Under the pieces are notes generated by a model. The model did no database searches. It was not told the origin of the DNA and saw only the letters and a program-made list of their open reading frames with translations. The position numbers and the translations under genes were made by a program. From contig NZ_KB890024.1 in assembly GCF_000372965.1 (NCBI RefSeq), forward strand, positions 1,614,839 through 1,678,838: a stretch of DNA of 64,000 bases. The letters run 5' to 3'. This stretch comes from Hoeflea sp. 108. Its GTDB lineage: Bacteria; Pseudomonadota; Alphaproteobacteria; Rhizobiales; Rhizobiaceae. Shown here one piece after another: positions 8,729-17,396 of this stretch; within the stretch, counting starts at the first letter, position 1, and each line of letters starts with the position of its first letter.

Positions 8729-9454
8729 TCAGGCCGCCTGCTCAGCGTCCGTGTCGCGCAGTACGTCGGCGAGCGGCACCAGTCCTTTCATCGCGCCGCT
8801 ACCGATGGCCGCTGTGTCACCATCTTCGATCGCCACCGCGAAGCGGAATGCCGGGTCGGCTTCGATGCGGTTGCGCAGCGCCAGGATGCGCGGATAGTCG
8901 GCCGGGTTGACCGCCTTGTGGAAGTCGGTCCAGCGGGCCACGCCGACAAACACTGCGTCCGCCAGCGTTGGCCTGTCACCGAGCAGGTAGTCGCTGTCGC
9001 CGATCATTGCCTCGAGCTGTTCGTGGCGTACGGCGACGAATTCACGTCCGAACTTGCGCAGCGTCTCACGCTCCGCTTCGGTGGCGTCTTCCGCTTCGAG
9101 CGCTGTCCACAACGGGCCGAAAGCGCCGGTGAAGGCCGTGTTCAGGAAGGCAATGTGCTGGTGCATCCTGTCGGCCTCCGGAGTGCCCGGTTCGAAGCTG
9201 ATGCGGCGTTCGCTGTCGCGTGCCTCGAGCCACAGCGCGATCGCCATGGTCTCGGTCAGGACGCGGCCTTCATCGGTGACAAGCACCGGCGTTTCGATCC
9301 GGCCGTTGAAGCGCTTGTAGGCCTCTGTGCGCATCTCGCCGAGCATGTCGACGCGGGTCAGCCGGTAGGGTTGGCCGAGCCATTCGAAGGCGGCGACGAG
9401 GCCGGCCGAGGAGCCGAGCGGGAAGCCGGAGGTGAAGATCGGGGTGGTTGTCAT
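8729..9454 (-). CDS. Glutathione S-transferase family protein
   Basis: The 241-residue product has an N-terminal thioredoxin-like GST domain (PIFTSGFPLGSSAGLVAAFEWLGQPYRLTRVD, cis-proline region RIETPVLVTDEGRVL, then ETMAIALWLEAR) and a helical C-terminal domain containing DYLLGDRPTLADAVF. It is not closely similar to the GST at 697-1389. It is divergent from a LysR-type regulator, with 97 bases between starts, an arrangement typical of a regulator and its target. The frame is open upstream, but the ATG at 9454 gives the correct domain start. The substrate is unknown. Confidence 0.87.
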   Translation of the reverse strand: MTTTPIFTSGFPLGSSAGLVAAFEWLGQPYRLTRVDMLGEMRTEAYKRFNGRIETPVLVTDEGRVLTETMAIALWLEARDSERRISFEPGTPEADRMHQHIAFLNTAFTGAFGPLWTALEAEDATEAERETLRKFGREFVAVRHEQLEAMIGDSDYLLGDRPTLADAVFVGVARWTDFHKAVNPADYPRILALRNRIEADPAFRFAVAIEDGDTAAIGSGAMKGLVPLADVLRDTDAEQAA

Positions 9455-9489
9455 ATCAGGTCTCCATTGTTGATGACCCTGATGTATCG

Positions 9490-9539
9490 ATGTGGACTTT
9501 GATCCTGTAGTCAGGCAACTTGAAACCATACGTCCACAT
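9490..9539. promoter_or_regulatory. Inverted repeat in the GST/lysR divergent promoter
   Basis: ATGTGGAC at 9490-9497 and its exact complement GTCCACAT at 9532-9539 bracket 34 bases between the divergent starts. The position fits LysR-type binding sites, but the T-N11-A core of the family was not clearly recognised. Confidence 0.4.
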
Positions 9540-9551
9540 TCATAGACTTTG

Positions 9552-10457
9552 ATGCTGAACCTCAACGATCTCCATTTCTTCGCAGCAGCCGTCGACACTG
9601 GTGGTTTTGCCGCCGCCGCACGGCGTCTCGGCTGCCCCAAATCGACGGTCAGCAAACGGGTCGCGGCCCTGGAAATGTCGCTCGGCGCCCAGCTGATCCA
9701 CCGCAGCTCGCGCAGATTCACGCTGACCGACGTCGGCCGCGACGTCTATGACCATGCCCGTGCCGCCGTCATCGAGGCCGAGGCGGTGGAGACGGTGGTG
9801 CAAAAGAGGCTGGCCGAGCCGGCCGGCATCGTGCGCATCACCACCTCGGTGCCCAACGCGCAGTTCCGGCTGGCGCATCGGTTGCCGGTGCTGGCACGCC
9901 GTTACCCCGGGCTTCTGGTCCAGCTGCATGTCACCGACCGTTTCGTCGACCTGGTGCAGGACGGTTTCGACATCGCGCTCCGCAGCCACTTCGCGCCGCT
10001 GCCCGATTCCGACCTGATGCAGCGGCGGATGAGCGAGGATGCGATCACGGTGCTGGCCGCACCGTCCTATGTCGCCGCGCACGGCGCGCCGGAGACACCG
10101 GAAGCGCTTTCCGGCCATGAAGGGCTGATGAGCTCGATGACGTCTAGGAGCTGGCGGCTGCGCGATGGCAAAGGCCGCATCGTCGAGGTGGCGCCGCGGC
10201 AGCGCTTCCACGCCGATGAATCGGTGCCTCTGCTGATGGCGGCGGAATCCGGCCTCGGCATCGTCTGCCTGCCCGAGTTGATCTCGGCTAATGCTGTGGC
10301 GCAGGGCAGGCTCGTGCGGCTGCTGACCGATTGGACGGCAGGCCGCGTGACCACGACGATTCTTACGCCGCACCGGCGCGGACAGCTGCCGGCGGTGCGC
10401 GCCGTCATCGACTTCCTGCTCGAGAAGGGTAAGGACGGCGTGGCGGCAGCCGGCTAG
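9552..10457 (+). CDS. LysR family transcriptional regulator
   Basis: The 301-residue product has an N-terminal winged helix-turn-helix (LNDLHFFAAAVDTGGFAAAARRLGCPKSTVSKRVAALEMSLGAQLIHRSSRRFTLTDVG) followed by a LysR substrate-binding domain, the usual size and layout. It most likely controls the divergent GST gene, as LysR proteins often regulate their divergent neighbour. The effector is unknown. The frame allows an extra codon upstream; the ATG at 9552 is used. Confidence 0.93.
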   Translation: MLNLNDLHFFAAAVDTGGFAAAARRLGCPKSTVSKRVAALEMSLGAQLIHRSSRRFTLTDVGRDVYDHARAAVIEAEAVETVVQKRLAEPAGIVRITTSVPNAQFRLAHRLPVLARRYPGLLVQLHVTDRFVDLVQDGFDIALRSHFAPLPDSDLMQRRMSEDAITVLAAPSYVAAHGAPETPEALSGHEGLMSSMTSRSWRLRDGKGRIVEVAPRQRFHADESVPLLMAAESGLGIVCLPELISANAVAQGRLVRLLTDWTAGRVTTTILTPHRRGQLPAVRAVIDFLLEKGKDGVAAAG

Positions 10458-10552
10458 GCGTCGCCATTCGCGCAGACGCGTGAGCGCTGCGTCTTTCGTC
10501 CGTTGCTCATATCGGTCTAGCTTGCGGCAGAAGATTCCGAGGGGAGGCCTTG

Positions 10553-11446
10553 ATGGGCGGCGACCACGATCATGGCGACATGCAAAACACGCCGGAGTCC
10601 CGACTCTGGATCGCTTTCGGCCTGACCGGCAGCTTCATGATCGCCGAGGTGATCGGCGGTATCGTCACCAACAGCCTGGCGCTGATTTCGGATGCCATGC
10701 ACATGGCGACCGACGCAATGGCGTTGGCTATCGCGCTGATCGCCATCAAGGTGGGTCGCCGTGCAGCCGATCTGTTGCGCACCTATGGCTATGCCCGCTT
10801 CGAGATCCTGGCGGCCGCCTTCAATGCGCTGCTGTTGCTCGGTGTCGCCTTCTACATCCTCTACGAAGCCTATGAACGGCTCTCCAAGCCGACGGAGATC
10901 GCTTCGCTTGGCATGCTCGTCGTCGCCGTCATCGGCCTTGCCGTCAACTTCATCTCGATGCGCTTGCTGACAGGGCACAAGGACAACAGCCTCAACGTCA
11001 AGGGCGCCTATCTCGAGGTGTGGGCCGATATGCTGGGGTCGCTCGGTGCCATCGCCGGGGCGCTGGTCATCTGGTTCACCGGCTGGCAATGGGTCGATTC
11101 GCTGATTGCCGTCGGCATCGGCTTCATGGTGTTCCCGCGCACCTGGGTCTTGCTCAAGGAGTGCATCAACATCCTGCTCGAAGGTGTGCCGCCGGGTATG
11201 GACCTTGCCGAGGTCGAAGAGGCGATTGCAACCGTGCCCGGAGTTGCCTCGTTGCACGACCTGCATCTGTGGGCAATCACTCAGAGCAAAGCGTCGCTGA
11301 CAGCGCATGCGGTGCTGGCGGAGGGAGCGGACGGCGAGACGGTGCGTCAGGCGATCGAAGCTCGCCTGCAGGAAAAGTTCGATCTGCACCACACCACACT
11401 GCAGATGGAGCGCGAGAGCTGCGCACCGCTGGAGCGCATCCACTGA
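10553..11446 (+). CDS. Cation diffusion facilitator (CDF) metal transporter
   Basis: This inner-membrane divalent-metal/proton antiporter of about 297 residues has six predicted transmembrane helices and a cytoplasmic C-terminal domain. The N-terminus is His-rich (GGDHDHGDM). The metal site is visible in helix 2 as SDAMHMATD, with a matching NSLALISD entry. The likely substrate is zinc, cobalt or nickel, which cannot be separated by eye. GGGGAGG at 10541-10547 is the ribosome binding site. TTG at 10550 is an alternative start, one codon upstream. Confidence 0.92.
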   Translation: MGGDHDHGDMQNTPESRLWIAFGLTGSFMIAEVIGGIVTNSLALISDAMHMATDAMALAIALIAIKVGRRAADLLRTYGYARFEILAAAFNALLLLGVAFYILYEAYERLSKPTEIASLGMLVVAVIGLAVNFISMRLLTGHKDNSLNVKGAYLEVWADMLGSLGAIAGALVIWFTGWQWVDSLIAVGIGFMVFPRTWVLLKECINILLEGVPPGMDLAEVEEAIATVPGVASLHDLHLWAITQSKASLTAHAVLAEGADGETVRQAIEARLQEKFDLHHTTLQMERESCAPLERIH

Positions 11447-11551
11447 CTTGCCTGCGTCAACCTGTCAGTACTCTGTCTCATTATCTCTAACATCTGGAAT
11501 GCCTATCTATGGCCCGGCCGATGCGTGTTCGGCGCGGAATGGAGAGCGTCG

Positions 11552-12163
11552 ATGGGCGGGTATGATTTCAGTAACAAATACAGCGGTAAGGGCCGGGATG
11601 GCCTGCTCGGCTCGGTGCTCGGCGAAATCGGCAAGCGGCTTGGCGACAAGGCCCCTGGCAGCAGTCGCGGGGGCAGCAGTCATGGCGGCGGCCATGGTGG
11701 CAGCAGTCGGGGCGGCAGCGACCATGACGGCGGCAACTGGGGTCAGCGTTCGCCGTTAGGCAATGATGGAGCCTTCGGGCGCGACGGGCGGGGGCTTCAG
11801 GAAAAAACCGCGCCGCGCTCGCGTTTGCCCGGCTTCGGCCGCACGGCAGCGCTGGTCGTGCTGGTGGTGTGGACGCTGCTGGCCTGGGGCGGCTATAGCC
11901 TCGTCGACGGCTTGCTCGCCTGGACGTCGACCAATGCCGGCGCGCTGGTGCAGACCGGCCGGGATGCGGCGGCCGCCACCGGCATCGGTTCGGAGGTCGT
12001 CGGTGTCGTCGGCAGCGCCGAGACGTCAGGCCTGCTCGGCGGATTTTTCATGCTCCTCAGTGCCGTGCTCAAGCCGCTGGTCGTCGTGGTCTGGCTGGTC
12101 GGCGCCGTACTGATCATGGCAGCACCCAGGCTGGTGTCCCTGCTCACGCGCAAGTTCCGCTAG
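11552..12163 (+). CDS. Hypothetical protein with Gly/Ser/His-rich N-terminus and two membrane segments
   Basis: The 203-residue product is not recognised. Residues 1-80 are polar and rich in Gly, Ser, His and Asp (SRGGSSHGGGHGGSSRGGSDHDGG), probably disordered and possibly metal-binding. They are followed by two hydrophobic segments (AALVVLVVWTLLAWGGY, and PLVVVVWLVGAVLIMAA near the C-terminus), which suggests a membrane-anchored protein. It stands 105 bases downstream of the CDF transporter on the same strand, so a link to metal handling is possible but is only inference. Confidence 0.75.
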   Translation: MGGYDFSNKYSGKGRDGLLGSVLGEIGKRLGDKAPGSSRGGSSHGGGHGGSSRGGSDHDGGNWGQRSPLGNDGAFGRDGRGLQEKTAPRSRLPGFGRTAALVVLVVWTLLAWGGYSLVDGLLAWTSTNAGALVQTGRDAAAATGIGSEVVGVVGSAETSGLLGGFFMLLSAVLKPLVVVVWLVGAVLIMAAPRLVSLLTRKFR

Positions 12164-12177
12164 GCGGTTTTTGCCCC

Positions 12178-12262
12178 GGCGCCCCCAAGACAGGCGCCCG
12201 CCCAGGATTTGCGCGCCTCAAGACAGGCGCGCCCCAGAATCTGACATGGCGCCATGTCAGAT
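12178..12262. repeat. Cluster of three palindromes between convergent genes
   Basis: Three inverted repeats follow each other in 85 bases: GGCGCC/GGCGCC at 12178-12198, GCGCGCCT/AGGCGCGC at 12211-12232, and a perfect 24-base palindrome at 12239-12262 centred on ATGGCGCCAT. The first two share the segment CAAGACAGGCGC. They lie between two convergent genes and could act as a terminator, though no T-tract follows. Confidence 0.7.
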
Positions 12263-12284
12263 GCGGTGATCAGGGGTGGTGCCA

Positions 12285-12677
12285 TCACGGGTGCTGGTAG
12301 CGGAATTCCTGGGTCTTGCCGCCATAGCCATAAGAGGCGGCGCGCACGTCGTGGACGTGGATGTAGCTCTCCTCGTGGATGTCGCCGAGAATGTCGGCGA
12401 AACCGGCGAAAACCGCCGCGATGTAGCGCTTCTTCTCATCCTTGGTGTTGGTCTCGTCGGTGACCTTGATCTCCAGCGCAAAGCTCGACTTGCCGTGGCT
12501 CTGAAGCGAGCGGCCGGCAATGATCCAGTCGCGCGGGTCGACATAGATGATGGCGATTGCCGTCACCTCAGGCTTCTTGCCGAGAATGGTGCTGGTGTGT
12601 TCGGCCAGCATCGCTGCCACCTGGTCGGTCAGCGCGTCGCTGCGCTGGGCGGCAATCTTGACGGTGAGGATAGGCAT
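12285..12677 (-). CDS. Tautomerase family protein
   Basis: The 130-residue product has the catalytic amino-terminal proline of the 4-oxalocrotonate tautomerase superfamily directly after the start methionine (MPILTVKIAAQRSD). It is twice the length of classical 4-OT subunits and so likely contains two beta-alpha-beta units, as in MIF or cis-CaaD-like members. The substrate is unknown. The gene sits 42 bases downstream of the MarR gene on the same strand. An AT-rich 12-base motif in the gap repeats one found upstream of marR, so the MarR protein probably regulates it. Confidence 0.85.
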   Translation of the reverse strand: MPILTVKIAAQRSDALTDQVAAMLAEHTSTILGKKPEVTAIAIIYVDPRDWIIAGRSLQSHGKSSFALEIKVTDETNTKDEKKRYIAAVFAGFADILGDIHEESYIHVHDVRAASYGYGGKTQEFRYQHP

Positions 12678-12697
12678 GATTTCTCTCCAATGATTAG

Positions 12698-12709
12698 ATA
12701 TGCAACTAT
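12698..12709. promoter_or_regulatory. Operator-like motif upstream of the tautomerase gene
   Basis: ATATGCAACTAT, about 20 bases before the tautomerase start, is identical to a 12-base segment upstream of marR (13163-13174). The gap is AT-rich compared with its surroundings. Confidence 0.5.
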
Positions 12710-12719
12710 TATGGCCGGT

Positions 12720-13136
12720 TCATTCCAGCTTTGACGCGATTGCCTTGGCCTGCTCGACGAAACCGGCAAAGACCGTTTCGCCGAAAAGGGTGGACAGGCG
12801 CTCGGTGACAGCACCGCTTGCGGCGTTCAGCGCGTCCTTGATCTCAAGCGCCTCGTCAGTTGGCGTGATCGCGGATTCGCGCTTGTCCTCGGTGGATTTG
12901 TTGCGGACGATCAGGCCCTTGGCCTCCAGCCCGTCAAGGCCGCGCGTCGCGGTCGCCCTTGCGATCTTCAGTTCTTCGGCAAGCTCGCTTTGCAGTAGGC
13001 CCGGCCGCGTCAGCACGGCCCGCAGCATGAAACCTTGCGGCGGCGTCAGGTCGAACGGGGCAAAGGCCGTCGTCCAGACACGGTCGAGTTGGCGGGCGAG
13101 AGCGGTCGTGTTGAAGTAGATGCAGCGGTCGAACAT
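12720..13136 (-). CDS. MarR family transcriptional regulator
   Basis: The 138-residue product has a MarR winged helix-turn-helix (LLQSELAEELKIARATATRGLDGLEAKGLIVRNKSTEDKRESAITPT, with the DKR wing) between dimerisation helices. The start MFDRCIYFNTTALARQLDRVW was chosen because these are the usual first helix residues; the extension upstream would cover the promoter and operator-like motif. It probably represses itself and the downstream tautomerase gene through the repeated ATATGCAACTAT motif. Confidence 0.9.
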   Translation of the reverse strand: MFDRCIYFNTTALARQLDRVWTTAFAPFDLTPPQGFMLRAVLTRPGLLQSELAEELKIARATATRGLDGLEAKGLIVRNKSTEDKRESAITPTDEALEIKDALNAASGAVTERLSTLFGETVFAGFVEQAKAIASKLE

Positions 13137-13162
13137 GCACGCAGGATAGCAAAAATGATTGT

Positions 13163-13174
13163 ATATGCAACTAT
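13163..13174. promoter_or_regulatory. Operator-like motif upstream of marR
   Basis: ATATGCAACTAT lies 27 bases upstream of the marR start, inside TATATGCAACTATAT, which has dyad symmetry at its TATA ends. It matches the motif before the tautomerase gene exactly. Confidence 0.55.
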
Positions 13175-13209
13175 ATTGTGCTGGAAGTTCTGCCTGCCCT
13201 TGTCGGGGC

Positions 13210-13737
13210 TCAGCCAAGGTCGCGTGGCTTGAGAAAATGGGTCAGTCGTGCTGCGCCGAACTGGAGGGCGTCCCAGGCGACGTCGATCTCGAAACGGGCG
13301 AGGCCAGCAGTCGAAAACTTCTCGGCCATGGACCGCATCGCCGTGCTGTCCGAACCGGGGCCGGCCAGCTCGCGGGCAAAGTCTTCGAGGCCAGGATTGT
13401 GGCCGACGATCAGCAGGCAACGCACAGAGGCAGGTGCCGTCTGCGCCTCCGCCAGCACGGCATCGGCAGACGCTTCGTAGAGGCCTTGTGGGAAATCGGC
13501 TGGGGGCAGGGGGCGCGGCCAGCCTTCCGAGGCAAGTTGCCATGTCTGCAGCGTACGGATTGCGGGCGAAACCAGCGCAAGATCCGGTCGCCAGCCGCGG
13601 CGGGCGATCTCCGCCCCCATCAGCGGTGCGGCACTTTCGCCGCGCGATGACAGGGGACGGTCGAAGTCGACGAGCTTAGGATCGTCCCAGCTCGATTTTG
13701 CGTGGCGCAGGAGAAGAAGTTGCCTTGTCCTTGCCAT
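13210..13737 (-). CDS. Histidine phosphatase family protein, SixA-like
   Basis: The 175-residue product carries the phosphoglycerate-mutase-like phosphatase motif with Arg11-His12 (LLLLRHAKSSW, the RHG motif in its SixA form) and the second catalytic histidine, His113, in IVGHNPGLE. SixA proteins dephosphorylate phosphohistidine in phosphotransfer proteins, but close homologues vary. It starts 11 bases after purN ends, so it is probably the last gene of the purM-purN transcript, although no purine role is known. Confidence 0.9.
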   Translation of the reverse strand: MARTRQLLLLRHAKSSWDDPKLVDFDRPLSSRGESAAPLMGAEIARRGWRPDLALVSPAIRTLQTWQLASEGWPRPLPPADFPQGLYEASADAVLAEAQTAPASVRCLLIVGHNPGLEDFARELAGPGSDSTAMRSMAEKFSTAGLARFEIDVAWDALQFGAARLTHFLKPRDLG

Positions 13738-13748
13738 GCCGATCTCCC

Positions 13749-14456
13749 TTAAGGGGTGATGCGCGCCAGTTGTTCGAGGTCGATCTCTTCGCGCGCCGGC
13801 GTGGGCGCCGCGATGTGGTCCTGGCTGGTGGCGTCGGTGAAGCCGGAGAATGCGGTCCGGTTGCCGTCCATCCGCACTTTGCCTTCGGCGAACAGCTTGA
13901 GCGCCAACGGATAGAGCCTGTGTTCGGCCTTGAGCACGCGGGCCGAAAGCGCCGGCTCGTCGTCGTCGATCAGCACCGGAACGGCGGCCTGGGCGATGAT
14001 CGGCCCGTCATCCATGGCGGGCGTGACGAAGTGCACGGTGCAGCCATGCACGCGGATGCCGGCTTCGAGCGCGCGGCTGTGGGTGTCGAGGCCCTTGAAG
14101 GAGGGGAGCAGCGCGGGATGGATGTTGATCATCCGGCCTTGCCACTTCTCGACGAAACCTGACGTCAGAAGCCGCATGTAGCCGGCAAGTGCGACGATCT
14201 CGGCGCCGAAGGTGGCAAGTTCGGTGTCGATCGCCCGGTCATGCGCATCCTTGCTGGCATGGTCGGCGCGGGTCACCACCTTGGTGGCGATGCCGCGACT
14301 GGCAGCGATACCCAAGCCCTTGGCGTCGGCGTTGTCCGAAATGACGCCGACGATTTCGGCTGGAAAATCCGGATCCGCTGCCGCGTCGATCAGCGACGCC
14401 ATGTTGGAGCCGCGGCCGGAAATCAGGATGACGGTGCGTCGGCGCTGGATGGTCAT
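13749..14456 (-). CDS. purN: Phosphoribosylglycinamide formyltransferase
   Basis: This cytoplasmic enzyme of purine synthesis transfers a formyl group from 10-formyltetrahydrofolate to GAR. The phosphate-binding loop is GRGSNM (residues 14-19). The catalytic residues correspond to Asn111, His113 ([14 protein letters not shown]) and Asp149 ([11 protein letters not shown]). At 235 residues it is slightly longer than the E. coli enzyme because of a C-terminal extension. Its start overlaps the purM stop by four bases, so translation is likely coupled. Confidence 0.97.
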   Translation of the reverse strand: MTIQRRRTVILISGRGSNMASLIDAAADPDFPAEIVGVISDNADAKGLGIAASRGIATKVVTRADHASKDAHDRAIDTELATFGAEIVALAGYMRLLTSGFVEKWQGRMINIHPALLPSFKGLDTHSRALEAGIRVHGCTVHFVTPAMDDGPIIAQAAVPVLIDDDEPALSARVLKAEHRLYPLALKLFAEGKVRMDGNRTAFSGFTDATSQDHIAAPTPAREEIDLEQLARITP

Positions 14457-15517
14457 AGGGCGAGCGCCCCGCGATAGATGACGCCGGCGTCGCGGCGCGG
14501 TACGATGCGGCCGATGGGGGCGACGGTCTCGCCGGCCTCCTGCAGCACGGCGGCAACCTGGGCTGCCTGGCCGGCGGCGACGACCGCGATCATGCCAATG
14601 CCGCAGTTGAAGGTGCGCATCATTTCTTCAGGAGCCACGCCGCCGGTCTTGACCAGCCAGGAGAAGACGGCGGGAACCTCGATGGCCGACAGGTCGAGTT
14701 CGGCCGAGAAATCCTTGGGCAGCACCCTAGGGATGTTTTCTGGGAAGCCGCCGCCGGTGATGTGGGCCAGCGCCTTGATGCCATGGGTCTCGCGGATCGC
14801 CTTGAGCAGCGGCTTGACATAGATGCGGGTCGGCTCGAGCAGCGCTTCTGCCAGCGTCGGGCCGTCGGCGAACGGCGCGCGGTCGGCCCATTTGAGGCCG
14901 GAATGCTCGACGATACGGCGGACCAGCGAATAGCCGTTGGAATGCACGCCCGAGGAAGCAAGGCCGAGCAGCACGTCACCTTCGACCACGTCGTCGGTGG
15001 GCAGCAGCTGGCCGCGCTCAGCAGCGCCGACGGCGAAACCTGCGAGATCGTAGTCGTTGCCATGGTACATGCCGGGCATCTCGGCGGTTTCGCCGCCGAT
15101 CAGGGCGCAACCTGCCTGGCGGCAGCCTTCGGCGATACCGGAGACGATATCGGCGCCCTGGTCGGGGTCGAGCTTGCCGGTGGCGAAATAGTCGAGGAAC
15201 AGCAGCGGCTCGGCGCCCTGAACGACGATGTCGTTGACGCACATGGCGACGAGATCGATGCCGATGGTGTCGTGCTTGCCGGCGTCGATGGCGATCTTCA
15301 GTTTGGTGCCGACGCCGTCATTTGCCGCGACCAGGATCGGGTCGGTGAAACCGGCCGCCTTGAGATCGAACAGGCCGCCGAAGCCGCCGATCTCGCTGTC
15401 GGCGCCTGGCCGGCGCGTCGAACGCACCAGCGGCTTGATCTTTTCCACCATCAGGTTTCCGGCGTCGATGTCGACGCCCGCCTGCGCATAGGTGAGACCG
15501 TTCTTGCCTTCGCTCAT
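14453..15517 (-). CDS. purM: Phosphoribosylformylglycinamidine cyclo-ligase (AIR synthase)
   Basis: The enzyme closes FGAM to aminoimidazole ribonucleotide with ATP, the fifth step of purine synthesis. The 354-residue product has the expected length and features: [32 protein letters not shown], the [33 protein letters not shown] core, and the [11 protein letters not shown] motif. The ATG at 15517 ([21 protein letters not shown]) was selected as the conserved start. It is divergent from the CDP-alcohol phosphatidyltransferase gene and heads the purM-purN-phosphatase operon. Confidence 0.97.
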   Translation of the reverse strand: MSEGKNGLTYAQAGVDIDAGNLMVEKIKPLVRSTRRPGADSEIGGFGGLFDLKAAGFTDPILVAANDGVGTKLKIAIDAGKHDTIGIDLVAMCVNDIVVQGAEPLLFLDYFATGKLDPDQGADIVSGIAEGCRQAGCALIGGETAEMPGMYHGNDYDLAGFAVGAAERGQLLPTDDVVEGDVLLGLASSGVHSNGYSLVRRIVEHSGLKWADRAPFADGPTLAEALLEPTRIYVKPLLKAIRETHGIKALAHITGGGFPENIPRVLPKDFSAELDLSAIEVPAVFSWLVKTGGVAPEEMMRTFNCGIGMIAVVAAGQAAQVAAVLQEAGETVAPIGRIVPRRDAGVIYRGALAL

Positions 15518-15706
15518 CGTCAGATCCTGATGCCGTGCGCCTTTTGGGGCGCTATTCGCATGAACGGCCCGTTCCCGCAAGCAAATGAGGCCTTCCACCA
15601 TCATAAGGGGTTTCAAAGCCGTGGACAGAGGGAAGCGCGGCTGCCGGTCACTTGCGGCGGCCGACGCTGTGGCCCATCTATCGTAAAACAAGGACGGGAC
15701 AGGGCA

Positions 15707-16264
15707 GTGACAATTCCGAACATGATCACGATCATGAGGCTCGTTCTCGTGCCTTGCGTGATCTATGCCATGATATCAGGCAGTTGGGACTGGGCTTTCG
15801 CCGGCTTTGTCGTCGCGGGCGTCTCCGATGCCGTCGACGGCTTCATCGCCCGCCAATTCAATCAGCACTCCAAGCTCGGCGCCTATCTCGACCCGATGGC
15901 CGACAAGCTGCTCCTGGTCAGCGTCTTCGTCGTGCTCGGCATCATGGGCCACCTGCCGCTATGGCTGGTGATCCTGGTGGTGTCGCGCGACGCGCTCATC
16001 GTCTGCGCGGTGTTGTTGTCCACTGTCATGGGCAACCCGGTGGTGGTGAAGCCGCTGATGGTTTCCAAGATCAACACCGCAGTTCAGATCGTGCTTGCGG
16101 CGATCGTGCTCGCCCAATTGTCCTTCGAGTTCGGCCTTGGCCTGTTGCTCCCGGCGTTGATAACGGTGTCCGGCCTCTTGACCGTCGCTTCGGCGGCGGC
16201 CTATCTCGTCGCTTGGCTGAGGCATATGAGCGGCTATGGCGAAGGCGAAACTCCCGATCGATAA
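15707..16264 (+). CDS. CDP-alcohol phosphatidyltransferase family protein
   Basis: This inner-membrane phospholipid enzyme condenses a CDP-diacylglycerol with an alcohol. The full motif D-x2-DG-x2-AR-x8-G-x3-D-x3-D is present ([27 protein letters not shown]). The 185 residues carry about five or six membrane helices, similar to phosphatidylglycerophosphate or cardiolipin synthase (CDP-type). Which alcohol is used is not certain. The start is a GTG (protein [12 protein letters not shown]), the only sensible start close to the first helix. It overlaps the next gene by 29 bases. Confidence 0.9.
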   Translation: MTIPNMITIMRLVLVPCVIYAMISGSWDWAFAGFVVAGVSDAVDGFIARQFNQHSKLGAYLDPMADKLLLVSVFVVLGIMGHLPLWLVILVVSRDALIVCAVLLSTVMGNPVVVKPLMVSKINTAVQIVLAAIVLAQLSFEFGLGLLLPALITVSGLLTVASAAAYLVAWLRHMSGYGEGETPDR

Positions 16265-17396
16265 CGAGGCGCTGGAAGCTGCTGCAGCGGCGGCCTTCCG
16301 TAAGCAGATCCGCTTCTGGCTGATCACGGCCCTCCTTTTCGTCGCGTTCCTCTATCTGTTCAGCAACATCCTTCTGCCCTTCGTGGCCGGCATGGCGCTT
16401 GCCTATTTCCTCGATCCGGTCGCCGACCGGCTGCAGCGGCTTGGACTGTCGCGCCTGATGGCGACCGTCGTGATCCTCATCTGTTTCATCGTCATTCTGA
16501 CCCTGGCGCTGGTGGTGCTGATCCCGGTACTCGCCTCGCAGATGGCGGATTTTGCCGCCAAAGTGCCGGGCTATGTCGAAAAGCTCCAGCAACTGGTCAC
16601 CAACTTCAACCCGCAATGGCTGGAGCAGCGCTTCGGCGTCGACGCCGCCGGCTTGCGCGAGGGGCTGAACTCTCTCCTGAGTGCCGGCTTCGGTTTCCTC
16701 ACCACCGTCTTCAAGTCGATCTGGAGCTCGGGTGTGGCGCTGTTTTCCATCGCCAGCCTGTTTGTGGTCACGCCGGTCGTCGCCTTCTACATGCTGCTCG
16801 ACTGGGATCGCATGGTATCGGTGGTCGACAGCTGGATCCCTCGCGACCATGTCGGGACCGTCAGGCAGATCGCGCGCGACATCAACACCGCCATTGCCGG
16901 TTTTGTCCGTGGCCAGGGCACGCTCTGCATTATCCTCGGCATCATCTATGCTGTCGGCCTGACGCTGACCGGCTTGAACTTCGGCGTGCTGATCGGCCTC
17001 TTCGCCGGCCTCGTCAGCTTCATCCCCTATGTCGGCTCGCTGCTCGGGCTGGTGCTCTCGGTGGGCGTCGCCGTCGTGCAGTTCTGGCCCGACTGGACCA
17101 TGGTCGTGGCCGTGGCCGCCGTGTTCTTCGTCGGCCAGTTCATCGAGGGCAACATCCTGCAGCCTCGCCTCGTCGGCAAGAGCGTCGGCCTCCACCCGGT
17201 CTGGCTGATGTTCGCGCTTGTCGCCTTCGGCGCCATGTTCGGCTTCGTCGGACTGCTGGTCGCCGTTCCCGCCGCAGCCGCCGTGGCCGTCCTCGTCCGC
17301 TTTGCCATCTCGCGCTATCTGGAGTCGCCGCTCTATCACGGCCATGCGGGACACGCTCCCGCCGCCGGGCCTGACGACTCCGGCCCGGAAAAATGA
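16236..17396 (+). CDS. AI-2E/PerM family permease
   Basis: The 386-residue membrane protein has about eight hydrophobic segments and the usual AI-2E transporter family C-terminal core (GVLIGLFAGLVSFIPYVGSLLGL, then FIEGNILQPRLVGKSVGLHPVWLMFALVAFG). The family includes the TqsA AI-2 exporter and PerM-like proteins, and the substrate here is unknown. The start ATG lies inside the end of the upstream CDP-alcohol gene, and the stop overlaps the hdaA start (ATGA), so the three genes form a tight operon. Confidence 0.92.
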   Translation: MAKAKLPIDNEALEAAAAAAFRKQIRFWLITALLFVAFLYLFSNILLPFVAGMALAYFLDPVADRLQRLGLSRLMATVVILICFIVILTLALVVLIPVLASQMADFAAKVPGYVEKLQQLVTNFNPQWLEQRFGVDAAGLREGLNSLLSAGFGFLTTVFKSIWSSGVALFSIASLFVVTPVVAFYMLLDWDRMVSVVDSWIPRDHVGTVRQIARDINTAIAGFVRGQGTLCIILGIIYAVGLTLTGLNFGVLIGLFAGLVSFIPYVGSLLGLVLSVGVAVVQFWPDWTMVVAVAAVFFVGQFIEGNILQPRLVGKSVGLHPVWLMFALVAFGAMFGFVGLLVAVPAAAAVAVLVRFAISRYLESPLYHGHAGHAPAAGPDDSGPEK

